Positions 34,886 to 43,896 of a stretch of 64,000 nt of DNA are shown here, piece by piece. Under the pieces are notes generated by a model, which worked only from the letters and a program-made list of their open reading frames with translations, had not been told where the DNA came from and ran no database searches. Position 1 is the stretch's first letter. Each line of letters begins with the position of its first letter. Source of the DNA: Pseudoduganella umbonata (GTDB lineage Bacteria; Pseudomonadota; Gammaproteobacteria; Burkholderiales; Burkholderiaceae_D); assembly GCF_014192225.1 (NCBI RefSeq), contig NZ_JACHXS010000006.1, positions 342,003 to 406,002 on the forward strand. Reading direction: 5' to 3'. The position numbers were made by a program, and so were the translations under genes.

Positions 34886-36538
34886 ATGAAAACCGCCAAG
34901 CAGATTTTCTCGAGGAGCTTGCTGGCCGGTGCGTGCATGATGGTGGTATCGGCGGCCATGGCCGCCGAGCTGCCGCGCGTCGTATCGAAGGACGGGCGCC
35001 ACGCCCTGATGGTCGACGGCGCGCCGTACCTGATCCTGGGCGCGCAGGCGCACAACTCCAGCAATTATCCGAAGGCGCTGCCGCAGGTGTGGGCCGCCGT
35101 CGCCGATGCGCAGGCCAATACGCTGGAGATCCCGATCGCCTGGGAGCAGGTCGAGCCCGCCGAAGGGAAATTCGACTTCAGCTTCGTCGACACGCTGGTC
35201 AAGGAAGCGCGCGAGAAGAACGTGCGCCTGGTGCTGCTGTGGTTCGGCACCTGGAAGAACACCGCGCCGGCCTACCTGCCCGAATGGGTCAAGTTCGACA
35301 ACAGGCGCTTTCCGCGCATGGTCGACGAGAAGGGCAAGAGCAGCTACAGCCATTCGCCGTTCGGCGCCGAGACGCTGAAGCTGGACAGGCGTGCCTTCGT
35401 CGAATTCATGAAGCACCTGAAAGCGATCGACGGCGACAGGCAGACCGTGATCATGGTGCAGGTGCAGAACGAGGTCGGCACGTATGGGCTGGTGCGCGAT
35501 CACAGCCCGGCCGCGCAGAAGGCCTTCAACGGCCCCGTGCCGGCCGCCGTGCTGGCGAAGCAGAAGGCGCCAGTGGCCGGGAAGCGCTCCGGCACGTGGA
35601 AGGAAGTCTACGGCGACTATGCCGACCAGTACTTCCACACGTGGGCGGTGGCGAACTACATCGAGGAGATCGCGAAAGCCGGCCGCTCCGTGTACGACCT
35701 GCCGATGTTCGTCAATAACGCGCTGCGCGATCCGGTCGAACCGATGGCGCCGTGGAAGGGCAACTTCGCCAGTGGCGGCCCGACCTACGACGTGCTGGGC
35801 ATCTACGAGGCGGCCGCGCCGCACATCGACGTGGCAGGTCCGGACATCTACCTGCACGAGTCCGACAAGGTGGCGAAGACGCTCGAGCAGTTCCACACGA
35901 AGGACAATCCGCTGTTCGTGCCGGAGATCGGCAACTCGGAGGATTTCGCGCGGGTGGCGTACGCCGTGTTCGGCCAGGGCGGCATCGGCTTCGCACCGTT
36001 CGGCATCGATTACTTTGCGTTCTCCAATTATCCTCTCGGCTCGAAAGCCACCGACAAGACGATGACCGAGCCGTTCGGCAAGGTGTACGGCGCGTTCCGG
36101 CCGATGATGCGCGAGTGGGCGAAATGGGGCTTCGAAGGCCGCACCCGCGGCGTGTTCGAACATGACGACCGCAAGCCGCAGGACATCGCGCTGGATGGCT
36201 GGAAAGCCACCGTCAGCTTCCGCCAGCGCCAGTTCGGCGATTCGATGGAGAAGAACGATCCGATCGAAGGCACGGAAAAGCCGAACGGCGGCCTGGCCGT
36301 CGCGCAGATCGCCGACAACGAATTCATCGTCGTCGCGCAGAATGCGCGCATCAAGTTCGACCCGGCCGGCCGGAATGCCGGAAAACCGTCGATGTACGCG
36401 CGCGTGGAAGAAGGGCAGTACGACGGTAAAGGCAAGTGGGTGATGGAACGCGTGTGGAATGGCGACCAGACCGACTACGGCCTCAATTTCGGCAGCAAGC
36501 CATTCGTGCTCAAAATAAAACTCGGGACATATCAATGA
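34886..36538 (+). CDS. GH35 beta-galactosidase, Bgl35A-like with DUF5597-type C-terminus
   Basis: A 550-residue exported enzyme with AGGGAG before the ATG and a signal peptide ending AMAA. The barrel shows Glu196 in QVQNEVG (acid/base) and Glu347 in VPEIGN (nucleophile), close to the positions known for C. japonicus Bgl35A. A beta-rich C-terminal domain of the DUF5597 type follows. It would remove the beta-1,2-galactose from xyloglucan side chains after fucose is cut. It is 10 bases after the receptor stop, and its own stop overlaps the next ATG. Confidence 0.9.
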   Translation: MKTAKQIFSRSLLAGACMMVVSAAMAAELPRVVSKDGRHALMVDGAPYLILGAQAHNSSNYPKALPQVWAAVADAQANTLEIPIAWEQVEPAEGKFDFSFVDTLVKEAREKNVRLVLLWFGTWKNTAPAYLPEWVKFDNRRFPRMVDEKGKSSYSHSPFGAETLKLDRRAFVEFMKHLKAIDGDRQTVIMVQVQNEVGTYGLVRDHSPAAQKAFNGPVPAAVLAKQKAPVAGKRSGTWKEVYGDYADQYFHTWAVANYIEEIAKAGRSVYDLPMFVNNALRDPVEPMAPWKGNFASGGPTYDVLGIYEAAAPHIDVAGPDIYLHESDKVAKTLEQFHTKDNPLFVPEIGNSEDFARVAYAVFGQGGIGFAPFGIDYFAFSNYPLGSKATDKTMTEPFGKVYGAFRPMMREWAKWGFEGRTRGVFEHDDRKPQDIALDGWKATVSFRQRQFGDSMEKNDPIEGTEKPNGGLAVAQIADNEFIVVAQNARIKFDPAGRNAGKPSMYARVEEGQYDGKGKWVMERVWNGDQTDYGLNFGSKPFVLKIKLGTYQ

Positions 36539-39414
36539 TCAAATCGAATATCAAAGCAGTCAGCCTGGCATGCCTGATGGTGGCCGCGGGCGCCCCGGCA
36601 TGGGCCGGCACGTTCCAGCAGACCGCGACCGGCGTGACGATCGCGCCGGACAATGGCCTGGCAAAAGAGATCCGCCTGCAGGTCATGGCCGACAACATCG
36701 TCCACGTGGTGAAAGTCGACCAGGCCGGCAAGCAGCTGACGCCGTCGCTGATGACGATCGCCAAGCCGTGCGCCTGTACGTTCGACGTGAAGAAGAGCGG
36801 CGATGCCGTGACGCTGACGACGAAGAAGCTGGTGGCCACCGTGTCGCTGAAGGATGGCCGCGTGCAGTTCGCCGACAAGGGCGGCGCCGTGTTCCTGAAG
36901 CAGGATGCCGAAGACCTGCAGCCGGTCACTATTGGTGGAAAACCCTACCTGGCCGTGAAGCAGGGCTTCAACTACGGGACCAAGGATGCGTTCTACGGCA
37001 CCGGCCAGCACCAGAACAACCAGATGAACCTGAACGGCGAGGACGTCGACCTGCTCCAGCACAATATGGACATCGCGATCCCGCTGGTGGTCTCCGACAA
37101 GAACTACGGCATCCTGTGGGACAACAACGGCATCACCCGCTTCGGCGATGCGCGTCCGTACGGCCCGATCGGCCGCGACCTGAAGCTGACGGACGCCGCC
37201 GGCAAGGAAGGCGCGCTGACGGCCCGCTACTACATCGGCGGCAAGCTGGCGCTGGAGCGCCGCGAAGACAACATCAACTACCAGTACCTGAAGGATGTGG
37301 CCGAGTTCTGGCCGAAGGAACTGAAGCCGCTGAAGGAACTGAAGGACGTCAAGGTCGTCTGGGAAGGCAAGCTGGCCAGCGACAAGCCGGGCGTGCACAA
37401 GATGAAGCTGTACTCGTCCGACTACGCCACGCTGACCGTGGACGGCAAGCAGGTGATGGACGTGTGGCGCCAGGGCTGGAACCCGTGGTACCACAACTTC
37501 GAAGTGGACTTCGGCGCCAACAAACCCGTCGACTTCAAGCTGGAGTGGAAGCCGGAAGGCGGCTTGATCTACGTGGCGCACAACAACCCGCTGCCGAAGC
37601 CGGAGCGCCACTCGCTGCAGTTCTCGTCCGAGATCGCCGAGGGCCTGAACTACTACGTGATCCGCGGCACCAGCATCGACAACGTGATCGGCGGCTACCG
37701 CGTGCTGACCGGCACCCAGCCGCTGATGCCGAAGTGGGCCTACGGCTTCTGGCAGTCGCGCCAGCGCTACGAGACGCAGGACCAGCTGCTCGATACCGTC
37801 AAGACCTACCGCCAGAACGGCTGGCCGCTGGATAACATCGTGCAGGACTGGTTCTACTGGCCGGAGAACGGCTGGGGTTCGCACGACTGGGATCCGAAGC
37901 GCTTCCCGAACCCGAAGGGCATGGTCGACGAAGTCCACAAGATGAACGCGCGCATCATGCTGTCCGTCTGGGGCAAGTTCTACGAGAACACCGACAACTA
38001 CCAGGAACTGAAGGCCAAGGGCCACATGTGGACCAAGAACGTCGAGGATGGCGCGCTGGACTGGGTTGGCCCGGGCTACAAGAACAGCCATTATTCGCCG
38101 TACACGCAGGAAGCCCGCGACATCTACTACCGCCAGATGAAGACCAAGCTGGTCGACCTGGGCTTCGACGCGTGGTGGCTCGACAACACCGAGCCGGACG
38201 TGCTGTCGAACACGCGCCTGGAAGACTTCAAGAAGCTGATCGGCCCGACCGTCTACGGTCCCGGCGAAATCACCTTCAACTCGTACAGCCTGCTGCAGAC
38301 GCAGGCCCTGTACGACGGCCTGAAGCGCGACCAGCCCAACAAGCGCCAGTTCATCCTGTCGCGTTCCGGCTTTGCCGGCGTGCAGCGCAACTACGTCGCC
38401 ACGTGGAGCGGCGACACGGTGGGCCGCTGGAACAACCTGTACGACCAGATCTCGGCCGGCGTCAGCTCGTCGATGTCCGGCGTGCCGAACTGGACGCACG
38501 ATATCGGCGGCTATGCGCAGGAAACCCGCTTCCAGAGCGGCGAACTGGGTTCGGCCCAGGAAAACCGCGGCATCGGCGGCGCCGAGATCAAGCCGGAAGA
38601 CCTGAAGGAATGGCGCGAGCTGAACCTGCGCTGGTGGCAGTTCGGCGCGTTCACGCCGCTGTTCCGCTCGCACGGTGAAGTGGTCAAGCGCGAGATCCAG
38701 AACATTGCGCCGGAAGGCTCGCCGATGCGCGACTCGATGGTGTGGTACCTGAAGCTGCGCTACCGCCTGATGCCGTACATCTACGCGACGGCGTCGAGCA
38801 CCTATTTCAACGAAGGTTCGATCATGCGCGGGCTGGTGATGGACTTCCCGACCGACCCTGGTTCGAAGGACGTCAAGGACGAATTCCTGTTCGGCCATGC
38901 GTTCCTGGTCGCGCCGGTGTCCGAGTATGGTGCCCGCGAGCGCAAGGTATACCTGCCGAAGGGTGCGCAGTGGTACGACTACCATACCGGCGAGCGCCTG
39001 CAGGGTGGCCGCACGGTGACGGCCGCAGCGCCGGAAACGCGCATGCCGCTGTTCGTCAAGGCAGGTTCGATCGTGCCGATGGGTCCTGTGACGCAGTACG
39101 TGGACGAGAAGCCGGACGCGCCGATCACGCTGAAGGTCTACACGGGCGCCAGCGGCCAGTTCAGCTTCTATGAAGATGACGGCGTGACCGAGGACTACCA
39201 GCGCGGCAAGTACTCCCGTATCCCGCTGTCGTGGGACGAGAAGAGCGGCACGCTGACCATCGGCCAGCGCGGCGGCGACGGCTACCAGGGCATGGTGGCG
39301 AAGCGCACGTTCCGCGTGCACTTCGTGAAGCCGGGCGTTTCGAGTGCCGACACGTTCGACACGGCCGACAAGGAAGTCACGTATGAGGGCAAACCAGTGA
39401 CGGTGAAACTGTAA
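36535..39414 (+). CDS. GH31 alpha-xylosidase with PA14 insert
   Basis: A 959-residue exported enzyme. ATG at 36535 overlaps the GH35 stop and starts a signal peptide (MIKSNIKAVSLACLMVAAG). A PA14-like domain is inserted at about 262-352 (YSSDYATLTVDGKQVMD), as in the C. japonicus Xyl31A type, where it favours long xyloglucan oligomers. The nucleophile is Asp550 in WWLDNTEPD and the acid/base Asp627 in WSGDTVG. It removes non-reducing alpha-1,6-xylose so that the beta-glucosidase can act. Expected site is the periplasm. Confidence 0.93.
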   Translation: MIKSNIKAVSLACLMVAAGAPAWAGTFQQTATGVTIAPDNGLAKEIRLQVMADNIVHVVKVDQAGKQLTPSLMTIAKPCACTFDVKKSGDAVTLTTKKLVATVSLKDGRVQFADKGGAVFLKQDAEDLQPVTIGGKPYLAVKQGFNYGTKDAFYGTGQHQNNQMNLNGEDVDLLQHNMDIAIPLVVSDKNYGILWDNNGITRFGDARPYGPIGRDLKLTDAAGKEGALTARYYIGGKLALERREDNINYQYLKDVAEFWPKELKPLKELKDVKVVWEGKLASDKPGVHKMKLYSSDYATLTVDGKQVMDVWRQGWNPWYHNFEVDFGANKPVDFKLEWKPEGGLIYVAHNNPLPKPERHSLQFSSEIAEGLNYYVIRGTSIDNVIGGYRVLTGTQPLMPKWAYGFWQSRQRYETQDQLLDTVKTYRQNGWPLDNIVQDWFYWPENGWGSHDWDPKRFPNPKGMVDEVHKMNARIMLSVWGKFYENTDNYQELKAKGHMWTKNVEDGALDWVGPGYKNSHYSPYTQEARDIYYRQMKTKLVDLGFDAWWLDNTEPDVLSNTRLEDFKKLIGPTVYGPGEITFNSYSLLQTQALYDGLKRDQPNKRQFILSRSGFAGVQRNYVATWSGDTVGRWNNLYDQISAGVSSSMSGVPNWTHDIGGYAQETRFQSGELGSAQENRGIGGAEIKPEDLKEWRELNLRWWQFGAFTPLFRSHGEVVKREIQNIAPEGSPMRDSMVWYLKLRYRLMPYIYATASSTYFNEGSIMRGLVMDFPTDPGSKDVKDEFLFGHAFLVAPVSEYGARERKVYLPKGAQWYDYHTGERLQGGRTVTAAAPETRMPLFVKAGSIVPMGPVTQYVDEKPDAPITLKVYTGASGQFSFYEDDGVTEDYQRGKYSRIPLSWDEKSGTLTIGQRGGDGYQGMVAKRTFRVHFVKPGVSSADTFDTADKEVTYEGKPVTVKL

Positions 39415-41621
39415 TGGCGGTGATGAAGAAAGCAATCAGGAAGGTAATGGCCGTCGCCCTTGCGGCGGCCTTTGCCGGCGCGACGCCAGGGGCCGGGGCT
39501 TTTGCCAATCCTGCGCCCGATGCCGACAAGCGCGCCCAGGACACCGTGGCGCAGATGACGCAGGCGGAGAAGCTGCTGCTGGTGTTCGGCTACTTCGGTG
39601 CCGAATTCGCCGGCGTCAAGCCGCCGAAGGACGCGATTCCGTACACGGCCGGCTACGTGCCGGGCATTCCGCGGCTGAACATCCCGCCGCAGTGGCAGAC
39701 CGATGCCGGCCTGGGCGTGGCCACGCAGCCGTCGCCGGCGCCGCGCGAACGCACCGCGCTGCCGTCGGGCATGGCCACCGCGTCGAGCTGGAACACGAAG
39801 CTGGCGTACGAGGCGGGCGCGATGATCGGCCGCGAGGCGCGGCTGTCGGGCCACAATGTGATCCTGGGCGGCGCGGTGAACCTGATGCGCGATCCGCGCA
39901 ACGGCCGCAACTTCGAGTACGCCGGCGAGGATCCGCTGCTGGCCGGCGTCATCACCGGCGAGCAGATCCGCGGCAACCAGTCGAACAACCTGGTCGGCAC
40001 GATCAAGCACTTCGCGTTCAACGACCAGGAAACCAACCGCAACACGATCGACGTGAAGATCGACGAGCCGGCCGGTCAGATGTCCGACCTGCTGGCGCTG
40101 CGCATCGCGATCGAGCGGGGCGATCCGGGTTCCGTCATGTGTTCGTACAACCTGGTCAACGGCGTGTACGCCTGCGAAAGCGACTGGCTGCTGAACCAGG
40201 TGCTGAAGAAGGACTGGGGTTACAAGGGCTTCGTGATGTCCGACTGGGGCGCCACGCACTCGACGACGCAGGCCGCCAACGGTGGCCTTGACCAGCAGTC
40301 CGGCTGGCCGTTCGACAAGTCGATGTACTTCGGCCCCGCGCTGAAGGAAGCCGTCGACAACGGCCACGTGCCGAAAGAGCGGCTGGACGACATGGCGCGC
40401 CGCATCCTGCGCGCCATGTATGCGAACGGCCTGATGGACGCGCCGCAGCCGAAGGTGGAGCCTTCGATGATCGACTTCGCGGCGCATGCGAAGGTGACGC
40501 GGCAGGTGGCGGAAGAGGGCAGCGTGCTGCTGAAGAACGCCGGCAACGTGCTGCCGCTGGCCGCCGACGTGAAATCCATCGTCATCATCGGCGGGCATGC
40601 CGACAAGGCGGTGATCTCGGGCGGCGGCGCCGCGCAGGTGCATCCGCATGGCGGCAGCGCGGTAAAAGGCGAGGGGCCGAAGGGCTTCCCGGGGCCGATC
40701 GTCTGGCTGCCTTCGTCGCCGATGAAGGCGCTGCAGGCCCGTACCAAGGCGCGCGTGACCTATGTCGACGGCAAGGATCCCGCCGCCGCGGCGAAGGCCG
40801 CCGCTTCGGCCGATATCGCCATCGTGTTCGCCACGCAATGGGCAGCCGAGAGCCTGGACGCGCCGTCGATGGCGCTGCCGGACAACCAGGATGCGCTGAT
40901 CGCGGCCGTGGCCGGCGCCAACAAGCGCACCGTCGTCGTGCTGGAGACGGGCAACCCCGTCACGATGCCGTGGCTGGACAACGTGAGCGCCGTGCTGGCC
41001 GCATGGTTCCCCGGATCGGCGGGCGGCGAGGCGATCGCCCGGCTGCTGACGGGCGAAGTCAACCCGTCCGGCCGGCTGGCCTTCACGTTCCCCGCCTCGG
41101 AAGCCCAGCTGCCGCGGCCGAAGATCGACGGCGACCCGGCCAGCCGCGATGGCCGCTTCAGCACCGACTACAACATCGAAGGCGCGGCCGTCGGCTACAA
41201 GTGGTTCGAGAAGACCGGCAAGAAGCCGCTGTTCGCGTTCGGGCACGGGCTGTCGTACACCACGTACGAGTACCGCGACCTGAAAGCGCGCAACGACGGC
41301 GGCAAGGTGGTGCTGTCGTTCACCGTCGCCAATACCGGCAAGCGCGCCGGGCAGGCGGTCGCCCAGGTGTACGCCGCTCCCGCCGCGGCTTCGGCCAAGG
41401 CCGCCGGCTGGGAAGCCCCGCGCCGCCTGGCCGGCTGGGACAAGGTGGCACTGCAGCCGGGCGAAAGCAAGGCCGTCAGCGTGACCGTCGACCCGCGCAC
41501 GCTGGCCGTGTGGGACGCCAGGTCCCGCGACTGGCAGCGCGCCCCCGGCACCTACGAGTTCCACCTCGGCGGAGCCTCCGACGCTATCACCTCGCGCACC
41601 ACGCTGGCCTTGCCCAAGTAA
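39414..41621 (+). CDS. GH3 beta-glucosidase
   Basis: A 735-residue exported enzyme ending the xyloglucan operon. The ATG overlaps the preceding TAA (TAATG); a second Met at codon 4 could also serve. The barrel domain carries GREARLSGHNVILGGAVNL and KHFAFNDQE, with the nucleophile Asp277 in FVMSDWGATHS. The alpha/beta sandwich (VLLKNAGNVLPL) and a C-terminal fibronectin type III-like domain follow. It hydrolyses the cello-oligosaccharide backbone after side chains are gone. Confidence 0.93.
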   Translation: MAVMKKAIRKVMAVALAAAFAGATPGAGAFANPAPDADKRAQDTVAQMTQAEKLLLVFGYFGAEFAGVKPPKDAIPYTAGYVPGIPRLNIPPQWQTDAGLGVATQPSPAPRERTALPSGMATASSWNTKLAYEAGAMIGREARLSGHNVILGGAVNLMRDPRNGRNFEYAGEDPLLAGVITGEQIRGNQSNNLVGTIKHFAFNDQETNRNTIDVKIDEPAGQMSDLLALRIAIERGDPGSVMCSYNLVNGVYACESDWLLNQVLKKDWGYKGFVMSDWGATHSTTQAANGGLDQQSGWPFDKSMYFGPALKEAVDNGHVPKERLDDMARRILRAMYANGLMDAPQPKVEPSMIDFAAHAKVTRQVAEEGSVLLKNAGNVLPLAADVKSIVIIGGHADKAVISGGGAAQVHPHGGSAVKGEGPKGFPGPIVWLPSSPMKALQARTKARVTYVDGKDPAAAAKAAASADIAIVFATQWAAESLDAPSMALPDNQDALIAAVAGANKRTVVVLETGNPVTMPWLDNVSAVLAAWFPGSAGGEAIARLLTGEVNPSGRLAFTFPASEAQLPRPKIDGDPASRDGRFSTDYNIEGAAVGYKWFEKTGKKPLFAFGHGLSYTTYEYRDLKARNDGGKVVLSFTVANTGKRAGQAVAQVYAAPAAASAKAAGWEAPRRLAGWDKVALQPGESKAVSVTVDPRTLAVWDARSRDWQRAPGTYEFHLGGASDAITSRTTLALPK

Positions 41622-41624
41622 ATC

Positions 41625-41733
41625 TTTCCTGAGACCGGGGGCGTAGCAGGGATTTCGGAAAGCATTGCTCTCCGCGTGCGCAGCGGAGATGGCCTGCAAG
41701 CCATCTCTCCTTTCAGACCCCGGTTTCAGGAAA
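41625..41733. repeat. Inverted pair of palindromic-repeat arms after GH3
   Basis: TTTCCTGAGACCGGGG at 41625-41640 is nearly the reverse complement of CCCCGGTTTCAGGAAA at 41718-41733. Smaller hairpins between them include AGATGGC/GCCATCT at 41687-41706. It is part of the type B repeat family and may terminate the operon. Confidence 0.6.
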
Positions 41734-41835
41734 TTAGTTGCCCAGAACTGAAGTCCCGTTGCCAGAATAGGCAGCAGGCCGGTCTGGGCAATTTTTTTTG
41801 CTGCGGCAGCGTCAAAACAGCCATTATTGGCAACA

Positions 41836-41874
41836 ATTTCCTCAAACTGGGGTCAGACCCCGGTTTCAGGAAAT
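41836..41874. repeat. GGGGTCAGACCCC palindrome, type B
   Basis: A 39-base imperfect palindrome centred on GGGGTCAGACCCC with outer arms ATTTCCT and AGGAAAT. Its right half (CAGACCCCGGTTTCAGGAAA) is identical to 41714-41733. It ends 15 bases before the ThuA-like start, so it also lies in that gene's leader. Confidence 0.75.
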
Positions 41875-41889
41875 ATCTATGGAGGAGAC

Positions 41890-42636
41890 ATGAGATTAGT
41901 TGTAGCGACAGTACTTTCCCTGGCAACCACACCCGTGCTGGCGGCGCAGTTCGATGTGCTGGTGTTTTCGCGCACGGCGGGCTGGCATCACGAGTCGATC
42001 CACGAGGGCGTGGCGGCGCTGCGTGAGCTGGGCCGGCTGCATGACTTCAATGTGTTCTGGACCGAGGATGCCAAGCGCGTCTTCAACGACAAGGAGCTGG
42101 CGAAGTACCAGGCCGTGGTCTTCCTGTCGACCACGGGCGACGTGCTGGACGACGAGCAGCAGCGCGCGTTCGAGCGCTATATCGGCGCGGGTGGCGGCTA
42201 CGTGGGCGTACATGCGGCGGCGGATACGGAGCATGGTTGGCCGTGGTACCGCAAGCTCGTGGGCCACATGTTCGTCACGCATCCGGCCGTGCAATCGGCG
42301 GTGCTGAAGGTGGAGGATGGGAATTTTCCCGGCATGGAGCGCTTCGCGCCCCGCACGCTGGTGACGGAGGAGTGGTACGAATTCGGCGCCAGCCAGTCGG
42401 GCGGGCTGCGCTACCTGCTGTCCGTCGACGAATCGACCTACCGCCCGGAGACGGGCAAGGGCAAGGGGATGGGCGCCTTCCACCCGGTCAGCTGGTACCA
42501 GCAGGTCGACAGCGGCCGCGCGTTCTACACGGCGCTCGGCCACCTGCCGGCAACCTACGCCGACCCGGTGTTCCGCCACCACCTGTATGGCGGCATCTAC
42601 TGGGCCGCCACGGGACGGGGCTTCCGGGCGAAATAG
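41890..42636 (+). CDS. ThuA-like domain protein, exported
   Basis: A 248-residue protein of the ThuA-like fold (class I glutamine amidotransferase-like), with signal peptide ending VLAAQ and GGAGGAGAC before the ATG. FSRTAGWHHESI, GDVLDDEQQRAFERYI, GGGYVGVHAAADTE and the C-terminal HHLYGGIYWA are characteristic. ThuA proteins are linked to trehalose or sugar oxidation in rhizobia, but the reaction is unsettled. It follows the xyloglucan operon after 268 bases of repeats and so is probably transcribed separately. Confidence 0.85.
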   Translation: MRLVVATVLSLATTPVLAAQFDVLVFSRTAGWHHESIHEGVAALRELGRLHDFNVFWTEDAKRVFNDKELAKYQAVVFLSTTGDVLDDEQQRAFERYIGAGGGYVGVHAAADTEHGWPWYRKLVGHMFVTHPAVQSAVLKVEDGNFPGMERFAPRTLVTEEWYEFGASQSGGLRYLLSVDESTYRPETGKGKGMGAFHPVSWYQQVDSGRAFYTALGHLPATYADPVFRHHLYGGIYWAATGRGFRAK

Positions 42637-42652
42637 CGCGGCGCGCCGGGTA

Positions 42653-43741
42653 TCAGCCGTAGACCTGGTATTCCATGCCCTGTTCCATCACGCCGACCAG
42701 CTGGTAGTAATTTTCCCGGCTTTCGCTGAAGCCGATGACGACGCCGGCCAGCGTGTCGCGGCCGGAAGCCAGCATGTCCACCCAGTAGGCCAGGCCGGCG
42801 GGCTCCGGCTCGCGGTCCAGCACGTTGCGGTACAGCGCCGTCACCACCGCCTCGTTGGTCGGATTGGCGCCGTACAGGTCGCGGAACTCGGGCGACGCGA
42901 CGAAGCCCGCGGCGACCTGGCGCAGCGACACGCCGGCATCGAGCCGGTCGATATAGTAGCCCAGCCCGCCTTCGTCCGGCAGGCGCCCGAGGGCGGCGCC
43001 ATACAGCCGGTAGGCCTGGCCGGCGGTGCCGTCCACGTCGAACGCCAGCGCGCCGTCGGCGAAATCGAGCCGCTCGACATTGACCAGCGTGTCCTCGCCG
43101 TCGAGGCCGACGGCATCGGTGACGAACAGCCGGTGGCCCGCATTGATGATGTCGTATTCGTCGCGCCCGCCTTCGTACCAGGCGGTATCGGTGCCGCTGC
43201 CGCCGTCGATCAGGTCGTTGCCGCCTTCGCCGATCAGCAGGTCCCAGCCGCCGTTGCCGTACAGCGCGTCGTTGGTCAGCGTGCCGGTGATCTCGTCGTC
43301 ATTCGCCGTGCCCTGGCCCAGCTGCACGGGCACCGTGTCCAGCTCTTCCAGGATCGCCAGCTCGACGCCGCCGTCCGGCGCGTAGCCCTGCTGCCAGGAG
43401 GCATCGGCGTAGTACTTGCCGGTATAGGGGGCGATGAAGCTCAGGCCGTCCTGGCCGGCGGGGCCCCAGCCGTCGTCCTCGGCGATCGGATTGCCCATGT
43501 TGTCGTAGACCACCAGGTGGTAGGGATCGAACCAGCTTTCCGACGTGACCGTGTACAGCGCGCCCTCGACGGCCGTGAAGCTGAAGACGGGGAACGAGCC
43601 TTCGCCCGGCACGGTGCTGGCGTACACCGCCTCGTTGTCGTAGCCGTCGTCGCCCAGGCGCGGGCCGAACAGCAGGTGCCGGGCATCGTTCATTTCCGCC
43701 ACGTGAAGCAGCGGAAGGTAGGGAATCGCATCGTAGGCCAT
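42653..43741 (-). CDS. RTX-type secreted protein with DUF4214 domain
   Basis: A 362-residue protein beginning MAYDAIPYLPLLHVAEMNDA. The ATG at 43741 has AGGAG 7 bases upstream. Residues about 45-125 resemble a pre-peptidase C-terminal-type beta domain (FSFTAVEGALYTVTSESW). About 145-185 carries nonapeptide calcium repeats (GEGGNDLIDGGSGTDTA). The C-terminal part is DUF4214 (LYGAALGRLPDEGGLGYYIDRLDAG, then LYRNVLDREPEPAGLAYWVDML). There is no Sec signal, as expected for type I secretion. The ABC exporter is not in the window. Confidence 0.85.
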   Translation of the reverse strand: MAYDAIPYLPLLHVAEMNDARHLLFGPRLGDDGYDNEAVYASTVPGEGSFPVFSFTAVEGALYTVTSESWFDPYHLVVYDNMGNPIAEDDGWGPAGQDGLSFIAPYTGKYYADASWQQGYAPDGGVELAILEELDTVPVQLGQGTANDDEITGTLTNDALYGNGGWDLLIGEGGNDLIDGGSGTDTAWYEGGRDEYDIINAGHRLFVTDAVGLDGEDTLVNVERLDFADGALAFDVDGTAGQAYRLYGAALGRLPDEGGLGYYIDRLDAGVSLRQVAAGFVASPEFRDLYGANPTNEAVVTALYRNVLDREPEPAGLAYWVDMLASGRDTLAGVVIGFSESRENYYQLVGVMEQGMEYQVYG

Positions 43742-43896
43742 GTCCAAACTCCTTGTCGGTATACCGACAGCATAATCCGGCCGGGCCGCCGTGCGGCGGC
43801 CGGATTACACTTTGTTGCAATGCCCGTGGAGCCGGCAATATGGCGATGGCTCCAGGCCGTCCGGCAGCGCGGATGCGACGCGCCGCCGGGGCCGGA

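Noticed and set aside
36532..39435. Long minus-strand frame opposite the GH31 gene
   Set aside because: Shadow of a well-supported alpha-xylosidase; composition is that of antisense GC-rich DNA.
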